A DNA stretch of 6,853 nt from an uncultured Oscillospiraceae bacterium (GCA_900754515.1 CAAEDD010000068.1:1-6853), one strand, 5' to 3'. Positions 1 to 6,818 are shown, numbered from the stretch's first letter. Made by a program: numbers and translations. The notes: generated from the letters alone by a model not told the origin.

Positions 1-11
1 AAATGTCGTAT

Positions 12-40
12 TTGACGATAATCAAGCATATTGTTAAAGT
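12..40 (+). promoter_or_regulatory. Putative sigma-70/A-type promoter of gene 1
   Basis: TTGACG at 12-17 matches the -35 consensus at 5 of 6 bases. After a 17-base spacer, TAAAGT at 35-40 matches the -10 consensus at 4 of 6, and it is preceded by TGT (32-34), an extended -10 element. Transcription would start near 47, giving a leader of about 80 bases before the first start codon. Position and spacing are right, but this is a match by eye in AT-rich sequence where chance hits are common. Confidence 0.45.
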
Positions 41-69
41 GTGAATAATTGATTAACATGAACATAAAG

Positions 70-88
70 ACGGAGAAAGAAATTCCGT
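70..88 (+). other. Small leader hairpin before gene 1
   Basis: Bases 70-75 can pair with 83-88 (six pairs, one G-U) around a 7-base A-rich loop. It lies in the predicted untranslated leader, about 25 bases upstream of the Shine-Dalgarno site. It is short and may be chance; an effect on mRNA stability is possible but not shown. Confidence 0.15.
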
Positions 89-110
89 AAAAACGAAAAA
101 TTTTGGAAAG

Positions 111-117
111 GAAGGAG
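111..117 (+). promoter_or_regulatory. Ribosome binding site of gene 1
   Basis: GAAGGAG lies nine bases before the ATG at 127. A TTG at 103 is in the same frame and would add eight residues, but the Shine-Dalgarno sequence lies downstream of that TTG, inside the extension. This favours the ATG at 127 as the real start. Confidence 0.8.
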
Positions 118-126
118 AAAGAAGAT

Positions 127-2244
127 ATGAAAGGAACTTCTAAGTTTTTCACTTTGAGAAGTAAGAAGGGATGTGCAAGACTTCTTGTACTGTTTTTATG
201 TCTTGTAATTGTATGCAGTTTCTTTGCGAGAATGGTGTCAACCAGCGGTGTAACGGTAAAAATCTCCAGAGTAACCATTGACTCCAGAGGCGCTATCATA
301 GACGGAGAACTGTACTACCCTGTGGGCACCTCCGATGAGGACAGCCTCCCGGCAATAATCACGGCCCATGGCGGCGGCGTAGAGAAGGGCGTTATGCGGG
401 GCACAGCCGAGGAGCTGGCCCGGAGAGGCTTCGTGGTTCTTAATGTCAACGCCTATGGCGTTGCTACCAGTGAACAGCCGGTGAACGATGAGGGCGGCCA
501 GGGTGTAAACGGATTTGACAATAAGCTTACCCCCAGCGGAATATACGACTCTCTGACTTTCCTGCGTACGCTGGAATTTGTTGACCAGACTCGTATAGGA
601 CTGACCGGACATTCCATGGGCTCCCGGCGTACCGGATTTGCCAGCGTTATGGACTGCGGCTATTACACATTTAATGACCTGATGATAAATGTCCTCTATG
701 AGACCTTCGGCCAGAGCTTTACCGAAGAGGAGATATATCTCGATGCAGACCGGCTGGCGGAAGACAGGCTGAATGAAGATCAACTGGCATACTACGAAAG
801 CCTGCGTGAAGAATACAAGCAGAGCTATGACACGGCGGTCAAGGCTCTATGTCTGCTGGGCAGCGACGCAAATCTGGTTGGCGTAGCTACAACGGTTCAG
901 GTTGCCGGACATGATGTAGTGAGAAATTGCCAGGTTAACTATGCAATAGTTGACGGCCTCTATGACTATAGTTATCGTGATTACTACAAATCGGATATTG
1001 CCAAAGAATCCTGGCACACTGGCGGGGAAGATATACAGATAGGCCAGTGGTATGTCCTGGATGACAGCACTTCCACCAGCACCACAATAGGCAGCTTTGA
1101 GGAAATGGCTGCCCTGGATAACGAGGCTTTCCAGGAAGCACTTTCAAACCGCACTTTGAGAATGTTCACTCTCAATCCAGAAACCCATTCCAAAAACTTC
1201 TTCTCCACTGATGCCACTGCCGATGTGGTAAGATTCTTTGAGCAGACTCTGAGCTACAACTGCGGGGAACTCAGCGATCCCGCAACCACTCCCATTGATG
1301 CGGACAACTCTGTGTTCATGTGGCGCGAGCTGCTGAATCTCTTGGCTATGATTTCTATGGTGGCCATGCTGGTCTCCTTTGCCGGACTTCTTCTGAAGTG
1401 CAGCTTCTTTGCACCCTGTGTTGCGGGTGAGCGCAAAGCCAGCGGCAAGCCCATCAACAAGAAAAAATACTGGCTGTTTGCATTTGTTGGCATAGTGGTG
1501 GAGTTTATCGCTATCCATATGGCAAATGGAGTTTTTGTACCTGGACTTCCTTCTTTCGGATTCCTGCCCTTCTTCCCCAGCTGGTGGCTGATATTTATAT
1601 TTATTGCCATACTTGGCTGTGGATCGGCGCTCATGCTTATTGCCTTTAAGCTTACCGACAAGAAAGAAAATAATTTTGCGGCGCTTAATGTCAAGATGAA
1701 GCTCGTAAATATTCTTAAGACAGTCCTTCTGGCGGTAATTCTCTTGGCTGTCGGATATTTTGCGCTCTCAATAGTTCTCACCATGTTCAACCAGGACTTC
1801 AGATTCTGGATGGCAGTCTTTACGGAGATGAAAGCCGAGTACTGGATATACCTTCCCAACTATACAATCTGTATGCTGCCCTTCTTCCTCCTTATAGGAG
1901 CCAGCACAAATTACACAATAAGGGACGATATAGCCGAATGGAAGGACACCCTTATCACCGTTATTGTTAATTCCCTTGGAGTATATATCTGTTGCCTGGT
2001 GAACTACATGATGCTGGTCAATGCTGACACCCTTTGGAGCAGCTTCATCTCCACCTACGGAATGCTGGTTGTAGTTCCCATAACGGTCTATATTACCCGT
2101 AAAATGTATAAGCTCACCAACAGCATCTGGCTTGGAGCCCTGGTGAATTCCATGCTGGTCAGCTGGTCTATCTGTTCCTCTGTGGGATTGAACTGCAATC
2201 TGTACAATGCCCAGACTTGGATAAGCAGCTTCTTCAATATGTAA
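127..2244 (+). CDS. Membrane-anchored alpha/beta hydrolase with C-terminal multi-helix domain (paralogue 1)
   Basis: Predicted 705-residue membrane serine hydrolase; substrate unknown. A basic N-terminus (K2, K6, R11, K13, K14) and a hydrophobic segment at about 17-35 look like an uncleaved signal anchor, which would place residues 36-400 outside. That part is an alpha/beta-hydrolase fold: oxyanion loop HGGG 81-84, conserved RRGFVV strand at 99-104, nucleophile elbow GHSMG with S163, probable acid D280 (GLYD), and base H354 (THSK). An acidic, helical cap insert spans about 184-238. About eight hydrophobic helices follow (roughly 401-424, 448-466, 485-507, 531-552, 573-592, 608-632, 640-657, 667-688). 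Basic loops at 435-447 and 512-526 are probably cytoplasmic. The layout resembles gene 3 most closely. The triad is assigned by motif and paralogue comparison; esterase, lipase or peptidase activity are all possible. The gene ends TAATAA, has its own promoter candidate, and a hairpin follows. Confidence 0.88.
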   Translation: MKGTSKFFTLRSKKGCARLLVLFLCLVIVCSFFARMVSTSGVTVKISRVTIDSRGAIIDGELYYPVGTSDEDSLPAIITAHGGGVEKGVMRGTAEELARRGFVVLNVNAYGVATSEQPVNDEGGQGVNGFDNKLTPSGIYDSLTFLRTLEFVDQTRIGLTGHSMGSRRTGFASVMDCGYYTFNDLMINVLYETFGQSFTEEEIYLDADRLAEDRLNEDQLAYYESLREEYKQSYDTAVKALCLLGSDANLVGVATTVQVAGHDVVRNCQVNYAIVDGLYDYSYRDYYKSDIAKESWHTGGEDIQIGQWYVLDDSTSTSTTIGSFEEMAALDNEAFQEALSNRTLRMFTLNPETHSKNFFSTDATADVVRFFEQTLSYNCGELSDPATTPIDADNSVFMWRELLNLLAMISMVAMLVSFAGLLLKCSFFAPCVAGERKASGKPINKKKYWLFAFVGIVVEFIAIHMANGVFVPGLPSFGFLPFFPSWWLIFIFIAILGCGSALMLIAFKLTDKKENNFAALNVKMKLVNILKTVLLAVILLAVGYFALSIVLTMFNQDFRFWMAVFTEMKAEYWIYLPNYTICMLPFFLLIGASTNYTIRDDIAEWKDTLITVIVNSLGVYICCLVNYMMLVNADTLWSSFISTYGMLVVVPITVYITRKMYKLTNSIWLGALVNSMLVSWSICSSVGLNCNLYNAQTWISSFFNM

Positions 2245-2257
2245 TAATGTGCTTTGC

Positions 2258-2288
2258 CCCAGGAGCCGCCGCCTAGGCGGCTCTTGGG
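2258..2288 (+). terminator. Strong hairpin after gene 1, possible terminator
   Basis: Bases 2258-2270 pair with 2276-2288 to give 13 continuous pairs (one G-U) around a 5-base loop. The stem starts 13 bases after the stop codon of gene 1. No T run follows (the next bases are purine- and A-rich), so it is not a textbook intrinsic terminator. It may terminate weakly, or protect the 3' end of the gene 1 message. Together with the long gap it suggests that gene 1 is at least partly separate from genes 2 and 3. Confidence 0.5.
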
Positions 2289-2463
2289 ATAAACAACAGG
2301 GCAGACCTGGTTTTCCCAATGCTGCCGGGCGTCGGTTAAAATCTGATTCAGCCCGGAGTTAAGTTAAGCTGAAAACAGCCTGGAGCCGGAGGCAGGGGAA
2401 GCCTTATTTCAGAGAGACATAATTAAGTTTACATAATATACAGCACAAAGGATTTTTAGAAAA
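2289..2463 (+). other. Gene-free spacer between genes 1 and 2
   Basis: No coding sequence is credible here. A 6-bp inverted repeat (CCGGGC 2325-2330 with GCCCGG 2351-2356) could fold around a 20-base loop. The last 60 bases are AT-rich, with -10-like CATAAT/TAATAT around 2432-2439, but I find no partnered -35 at 16-18 bases. A separate promoter for gene 2 is therefore possible but not supported. Confidence 0.3.
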
Positions 2464-2469
2464 AAGGAG
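2464..2469 (+). promoter_or_regulatory. Ribosome binding site of gene 2
   Basis: AAGGAG lies eight bases before the ATG at 2478. An in-frame GTG at 2469 overlaps this site and so cannot use it. The ATG at 2478 is therefore chosen as the start. Confidence 0.82.
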
Positions 2470-2477
2470 TGAAAGAT

Positions 2478-4349
2478 ATGAGCAAGAGCAAAAAAGTTTT
2501 ATGTATAGCTCTGGTGCTGTGCCTTATCAGTATGTGTGCCTCCTATCTGTTTTTAAGTTCCGGAGGCACGGTAAAGATCAACGAGCTGAATTTGGTAATT
2601 CCCAGCGGGGAGACGATACACGTATATGAATACAGACCCCAGACGGCTACTACCGAGAATCCGGCTCCTGCGGTAATATTCAGCCACGGAAACGACAGTA
2701 CCCTTCAATCTCATCAGGACTATGCCATGGAGCTGTCCAGAAGAGGATTTGTGGTATTTGCTCTGGATATCACTTCTGCCGGCATGTCCTCTCCGGTGTC
2801 CGATGCCTCCACTGTGGGCTTTGGCGTCTACGACTTGGTGGACTATGTCTATTATTCCCTCAACTACGTTGACAATACCCGAATAGGAATAGGCGGCTTC
2901 TCCAAGGGCGGAAATAATGTGTACGACACGATGATGAGATACGGTGTGGAGCAGCGGGAGACCCCCGATGAATATGTGAAGAGGGTCAGCGCAGCACTGC
3001 TGATAGACCCGATGTTCCTGCCCATGAACGATTTTGCAACCGGCATCAACGTCGGATTCTCCTGCGGCAGCCGCAGCCCTTACGCAAATGTAAGCTTTAC
3101 TCAGACTGAGGGATATCTGCCGGGCGACCTCACCGTCAAACCCGAGATGAAGGAATTCATCAATATGGCCAATCCAGGCACCTTCAGCGAAGAAGAGATT
3201 AACGACACAAACTGCAAGGTAGAGCTGGGAAAGGTTTATGGAAGCCTGGAAGACGGCACGGCCAGGATAGTTTATAATCCAGAGTATGTCACCCATGCCA
3301 CGGGGCTTTTGGCGAAAGCTGTTATACGGGATTGTGTTGAATTTTTTGACACGACTTTGGGTGCACCCAATCCCATTCCCGCGTCCGACTCCAATACCCG
3401 CTGGCATATAGCCTTTGCAGCTCTGGGCCTGCTGGGGATAATAATGATGATCGCACCTCTGGCCTGTATACTTATGGACACCAAGTTCTTTGCCTCTCTG
3501 AAGAAGGGCGAGAATGAGAGCGATGAGCCTCTGGTCGTCCTTGAAAGTGGAGGGCAGAAAGCTCTGTTTATCATCCCGGCTTTGATCATCAGCTTTATTC
3601 TCCCGCTAACAGCTGTCACCTTTGGCCAGATGACCAGCAAGTTCCTGAGTCTCGACGGGCATGCAGGCGTGAGCAGATGGTTCCTCAATTCCTGGCAGAA
3701 CAGCATAATGTTCTGGCTTACCATGAATGCCCTAATTGCGCTTGTGATATCTGCAATAATTTATGTCTTTGTACATAAGAAAAACGGCATAAGCCTGAGA
3801 AGCGTTGGTATTTACGCTGACCTGAAGAATACGCTGAAGGCTATATTGCTGGCTGTCGTTGTCTTTGTGCTCTGCTACCTGGTAACATGTTTTGCCCAGT
3901 ATACCCTGAAGGTAGACTTCAGATTCCAGGATCTTACCTTCCCGGTAATGACCTGGAGCCACCTGCTGCTGTGTATGCGCTATGCGCCCTTTGTAATATT
4001 CTTCTGGTGCGTTAACTCCATCAACATGAACGCCTTTAACCGCATCAAGGGAATGAGCGAGAAGAAGAACCTGGCCCTCTGCGTGGCACTGAACATTATT
4101 GGCCTTGTGGTTGTTCTTGCCATACACTATACAAAACTCTTTACCACTGGCGCCGGCCTGAGTAATCCGATGCGCTGGAAGTATTACACCACCTGCCTGC
4201 TGTTTATACCCATTGCGATAAGCGGCACAATAATTAACCGTGTCATTTATAACAAGACCCATAACGTGTTTGTAGGTCCGCTGGTTTTCGGTACGGTGGC
4301 GACAATATTCAGCACGGCTGTAATGATGCTCCCTGACTACATTTACTGA
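2478..4349 (+). CDS. Divergent alpha/beta hydrolase-like membrane protein with altered triad (paralogue 2)
   Basis: Predicted 623-residue protein, about 80-90 residues shorter than its neighbours. It has the same plan: signal anchor at about 7-27, exterior hydrolase-like domain 28-305, then about eight membrane helices (roughly 309-332, 361-381, 408-432, 452-474, 497-515, 530-550, 568-588, 597-617). The oxyanion loop is SHGN (69-72), the strand RRGFVV is kept at 88-93, and the nucleophile elbow is GFSKG with S142. H273 (THAT) fits the catalytic His. Aligning its NVGFSCGSRS (191-200) to NVGLICGKWD of gene 3 puts S200 where the catalytic Asp stands. D177, in LLIDP after the preceding predicted strand, could serve instead. 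The acidic cap of the paralogues is largely missing. It may be an enzyme with a relocated acid, a weak hydrolase, or a non-catalytic partner of gene 3, which begins 71 bases downstream and is probably co-transcribed. The frame is intact, so it is not a pseudogene. Confidence 0.85.
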   Translation: MSKSKKVLCIALVLCLISMCASYLFLSSGGTVKINELNLVIPSGETIHVYEYRPQTATTENPAPAVIFSHGNDSTLQSHQDYAMELSRRGFVVFALDITSAGMSSPVSDASTVGFGVYDLVDYVYYSLNYVDNTRIGIGGFSKGGNNVYDTMMRYGVEQRETPDEYVKRVSAALLIDPMFLPMNDFATGINVGFSCGSRSPYANVSFTQTEGYLPGDLTVKPEMKEFINMANPGTFSEEEINDTNCKVELGKVYGSLEDGTARIVYNPEYVTHATGLLAKAVIRDCVEFFDTTLGAPNPIPASDSNTRWHIAFAALGLLGIIMMIAPLACILMDTKFFASLKKGENESDEPLVVLESGGQKALFIIPALIISFILPLTAVTFGQMTSKFLSLDGHAGVSRWFLNSWQNSIMFWLTMNALIALVISAIIYVFVHKKNGISLRSVGIYADLKNTLKAILLAVVVFVLCYLVTCFAQYTLKVDFRFQDLTFPVMTWSHLLLCMRYAPFVIFFWCVNSINMNAFNRIKGMSEKKNLALCVALNIIGLVVVLAIHYTKLFTTGAGLSNPMRWKYYTTCLLFIPIAISGTIINRVIYNKTHNVFVGPLVFGTVATIFSTAVMMLPDYIY

Positions 4350-4373
4350 GGAAGCCTTTTAAGTAAGGATTCC
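4350..4373 (+). other. Short hairpin right after the gene 2 stop codon
   Basis: Bases 4350-4358 can pair with 4365-4373 with one G/A mismatch and a 6-base loop. No T run follows. It lies in the 71-base gap between genes 2 and 3, where I see no promoter. It could tune relative expression of gene 3 or protect the gene 2 end, but it is weak and may be chance. Confidence 0.2.
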
Positions 4374-4402
4374 GGTTCATAAAGCAGACGATTTAGCATA
4401 AA

Positions 4403-4412
4403 CAGAAAGGAA
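4403..4412 (+). promoter_or_regulatory. Ribosome binding site of gene 3
   Basis: CAGAAAGGAA with core AAAGGA lies about nine bases before the ATG at 4421. It is weaker than the AAGGAG sites of genes 1 and 2. No better start lies nearby, and the encoded N-terminus matches the anchor of gene 1, which supports this ATG. Confidence 0.7.
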
Positions 4413-4420
4413 AGCAAAAT

Positions 4421-6565
4421 ATGAAAGAGAAGTTCTCTCTAAAAACTGCCTCGGGCTGCGTCCGATGGATGGCGGTGCTGCTCTGCGTTATTCTGGTGTG
4501 CAGCTTCTTCGGCTGCATGGTGGAAAGCTCCTGGGGCAGCGTTAAGGTAACAAATGTAAAGTTTGATGCCCGCGGAGCAGTACAGGATGCCGAACTGTAT
4601 GTACCGGTCGGCACAAGCGACAGAGACAGCCTGCCCTGTGTAATTTTGTCCCACGGCGGCGGCTGCACCAACGGTGTAATGAAGGGTACGGCCCAGGAAC
4701 TTGCCAGGAGGGGCTTCGTGGTTCTCAATGTGAGCTCCTATGGCGCAGGTCTTTCCGAACAGCCCATGTACGATGAGGACGGCAACGGCATAGAAGGAAT
4801 GGCCGTAAATTCCCAGGGCCTTTGGGATGCAGTGAATTATGTGCGCACCCTGAAATACGTGGATCAGACCAAGATCGTGGTAGGCGGACATTCCCAGGGC
4901 GCTTACAGATCTTCATATGTTGCCATAAATGACTGTGGCTATTTTACCAAGAACGACCTCATGCTCAACTATATTAATGAGGAATTCGGCGTTGAGCCTA
5001 CCGAAGAAGAGATCAGCCAGGATGCAAGGACAGTGGCGGAGAAGTATCTGGATGAAGGCCAGATGCTCTGCTTCGACATGAAAGAAAAAGAGGTAGACCA
5101 GTGGGTGGACACCAGAATAAAGGCTATAATACCCATCGGCTCAGCCACTGTGGCCGTGTCCACTGCAATGCGTCCCCAGACCGTTACAGTGGCCGGACAC
5201 GAAGTCACAAGATTTGTACAGACCAACGTGGGCCTCATCTGTGGCAAGTGGGACCACAACTTCCCCTTCGTGTTGGGAAAGAGCAGCATCTTTGAGGGTG
5301 AGTCCTTCCCGGAGACCTATTTCCAGACGGGGAGTGAGACCGTTTTTGATACATGGCTCCAACTCACCGATTCCGGAACTGCGGTAAATCTGGGCAATCT
5401 GTATGAGACTTCCTTGGCTTCCAACGAGGCACTGCGTGCTGCTGTGGAGAACAGGAGCACCAGGGTAGCCATAGGCATAGAGCGCACCACCCACTCCAAG
5501 GAGTTTCTCTCCAATGACACCACTGCGGCAGTTGTAAAATACGTCGAGCAGCTGCTTGAGTACAATAACGGTGACATTAACGGTGTCAACAACGCCATTG
5601 CCTACGACAATATTGTCTGGCAGTGGAGAGAGTACCTGAATACCGTGGCCATGCTGGCAATGATTGGCTTTGCGGCCGTACTGCTGATATACATATCCAA
5701 AAAAGAGTATTTCAAGGCGATTGCCCCCGGGATCAACGAGGCATATCTGAAACCTCAGCCCAAGAAGTATTTCAATGCGGTATTCTGGGCCCTTGCCGTT
5801 GTGCTCACAGGAATCTCCTGCTACTGGGCAAATGTAGGCAAGCATACAGTTATGAAGAGAAGCCAGTTCTTCCCGCTGGACGATACGGCTGGGCGAGCCT
5901 TCAACTACCTGTTGTTTGCCGGACTATTCCTCCTGATACTCACTGCGGTATTTGCTGTGTTGAGAAAGAAACAGACCGGGGATTATGGTCTGAAAAAGCT
6001 GGGAATAGATATAGGAGTTAAGAACGTCTTTAAGACCCTCCTTGCCAGCGTAATCGTTATAGCCATCTGCTATGGCACTCTGGCTTTCATTGAATACTGG
6101 TTCTTCCAGGATTATCGCTGGTGGATGTGCGTATTCACCGAGATGCAACCTTTCCATTGGGGCCAGTTTATAAGATACTCAGTGCTGTTTATACCATTCT
6201 ACTTTGTTATCTCCGCCGCAACCAACTATACAACGGATGCGGGCTCTCTCAGCAGAAAATCAGATATCGTTGTGACGGTGTTGGTTGGCTCCCTGGGTAT
6301 TTACATCAACCACTTCATAAACATGATAGGCCTCTATGCCAACGAGGAGCTTACACTCCTGTCTGAGGCTACCATAGTGGGCGGCCTGCTTATGTTTGTA
6401 CCTATCACCCTATATATTTCCAGAAAAACATACAAGGCTACCGGCAGTATATGGAGCGGAACCTTCATTAACGCATTCCTCAATGCATGGATGTTCGTAT
6501 CTGCCATATCCACCACCAACACATATATGGGAACCACCTTCCTTGAGAAATTCTTGGGCTTCTGA
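4421..6565 (+). CDS. Membrane-anchored alpha/beta hydrolase with C-terminal multi-helix domain (paralogue 3)
   Basis: Predicted 714-residue membrane serine hydrolase; substrate unknown. A basic start (K2, K4, K8, R15) and hydrophobic stretch at about 16-34 form a signal anchor. The exterior domain (35-400) has oxyanion loop HGGG 78-81, RRGFVV 96-101, nucleophile elbow GHSQG with S158, probable acid D278 (GKWD) and base H358 (THSK), so the triad looks complete. An acidic cap insert covers about 179-233, including a TEEEI motif shared with gene 1. About eight helices follow (roughly 404-425, 450-469, 494-514, 538-560, 584-600, 617-637, 647-666, 678-697). Between helices five and six of this block lies a conserved loop, QDYRWW (563-568) to FTEM (572-575). 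Gene 1 is the closest relative in the window: 44 of 63 residues are identical between residues 53-115 here and 56-118 there. The gene probably shares a transcript with gene 2 and ends at the hairpin 29 bases downstream. Confidence 0.88.
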   Translation: MKEKFSLKTASGCVRWMAVLLCVILVCSFFGCMVESSWGSVKVTNVKFDARGAVQDAELYVPVGTSDRDSLPCVILSHGGGCTNGVMKGTAQELARRGFVVLNVSSYGAGLSEQPMYDEDGNGIEGMAVNSQGLWDAVNYVRTLKYVDQTKIVVGGHSQGAYRSSYVAINDCGYFTKNDLMLNYINEEFGVEPTEEEISQDARTVAEKYLDEGQMLCFDMKEKEVDQWVDTRIKAIIPIGSATVAVSTAMRPQTVTVAGHEVTRFVQTNVGLICGKWDHNFPFVLGKSSIFEGESFPETYFQTGSETVFDTWLQLTDSGTAVNLGNLYETSLASNEALRAAVENRSTRVAIGIERTTHSKEFLSNDTTAAVVKYVEQLLEYNNGDINGVNNAIAYDNIVWQWREYLNTVAMLAMIGFAAVLLIYISKKEYFKAIAPGINEAYLKPQPKKYFNAVFWALAVVLTGISCYWANVGKHTVMKRSQFFPLDDTAGRAFNYLLFAGLFLLILTAVFAVLRKKQTGDYGLKKLGIDIGVKNVFKTLLASVIVIAICYGTLAFIEYWFFQDYRWWMCVFTEMQPFHWGQFIRYSVLFIPFYFVISAATNYTTDAGSLSRKSDIVVTVLVGSLGIYINHFINMIGLYANEELTLLSEATIVGGLLMFVPITLYISRKTYKATGSIWSGTFINAFLNAWMFVSAISTTNTYMGTTFLEKFLGF

Positions 6566-6594
6566 TACAGAGTTCTTTTCACTCCTTTCGCGCT

Positions 6595-6621
6595 GCGGGG
6601 CCGCAGCAGCGGCCCCGCTTT
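6595..6621 (+). terminator. Intrinsic terminator after gene 3
   Basis: A perfect 10-bp GC-rich stem (6595-6604 with 6609-6618) closes an AGCA loop and is followed by TTT and then CCCC. The T run is short, so efficiency may be moderate. Its place, 29 bases after the stop codon of gene 3 and before a gene-free region, fits the end of the gene 2-3 unit. Confidence 0.7.
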
Positions 6622-6662
6622 CCCCATAATTGAATAAATTTAAGATGTAGTAATCTCCAGAT

Positions 6663-6682
6663 GCATTCTGACTTGACAGGAA
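6663..6682 (+). repeat. Direct repeat, left copy
   Basis: GCATTCTG, then TTGAC, then GGAAAA occur in the same order and nearly the same spacing here and at 6801-6818: 19 shared bases, with three extra bases in this copy. The copies lie 138 bases apart on either side of a structured segment. They could be paired protein-binding sites, insertion footprints or a local duplication. The TTGACA inside (6673-6678) resembles a -35 box, but no -10 lies at proper spacing. Confidence 0.6.
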
Positions 6683-6731
6683 AATGAGAGGAGGGGCGGA
6701 ATATATATCCGGGAGTACCAAAATTGAACGA

Positions 6732-6777
6732 GGTATAAATGAGATCGGGTAACTTGGTAAAAGACTCATATTATACC
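6732..6777 (+). repeat. 12-bp inverted repeat (hairpin or operator)
   Basis: Bases 6732-6743 pair with 6765-6777: 12 pairs with a single bulged base (6770) around a 21-base loop. No T run follows, so this is not a terminator. It sits between the direct repeats and upstream of a probable next gene. It could be an RNA leader structure or a DNA site for a dimeric regulator. Confidence 0.5.
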
Positions 6778-6800
6778 AATGGCTCCCATATGGTCGGAAA

Positions 6801-6818
6801 GCATTCTGTTTGACGGAA
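6801..6818 (+). repeat. Direct repeat, right copy
   Basis: Second copy of the GCATTCTG..TTGAC..GGAAAA repeat, here without three bases present in the left copy at 6663-6682. It includes TTGACG at 6810-6815, but no -10 element lies at the proper distance. It ends about 25 bases before the Shine-Dalgarno-like sequence at the window edge. Confidence 0.6.

Noticed and set aside
103..126. TTG start giving gene 1 eight more residues
   Set aside because: The Shine-Dalgarno sequence at 111-117 lies within this extension and is well spaced for the ATG at 127.
238..783. Long open frames on the - strand opposite genes 1, 2 and 3
   Set aside because: They lie entirely against well-supported genes with conserved motifs, and their products show no recognisable domain.
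4487..4520. Lipoprotein signal (lipobox) near C32 of gene 3
   Set aside because: The residues before the Cys are FFG, not a normal lipobox, and the Cys is not kept in gene 1. A signal anchor explains the segment better.
6673..6707. Promoter with TTGACA at 6673 and TATATA at 6702
   Set aside because: The spacer is 23 bases, too long for a normal sigma-70/A promoter.
6684..6752. 22-codon frame in the 3' region
   Set aside because: The only upstream purine run is a weak AGG, the product is Gly-rich and unremarkable, and it overlaps the inverted repeat.
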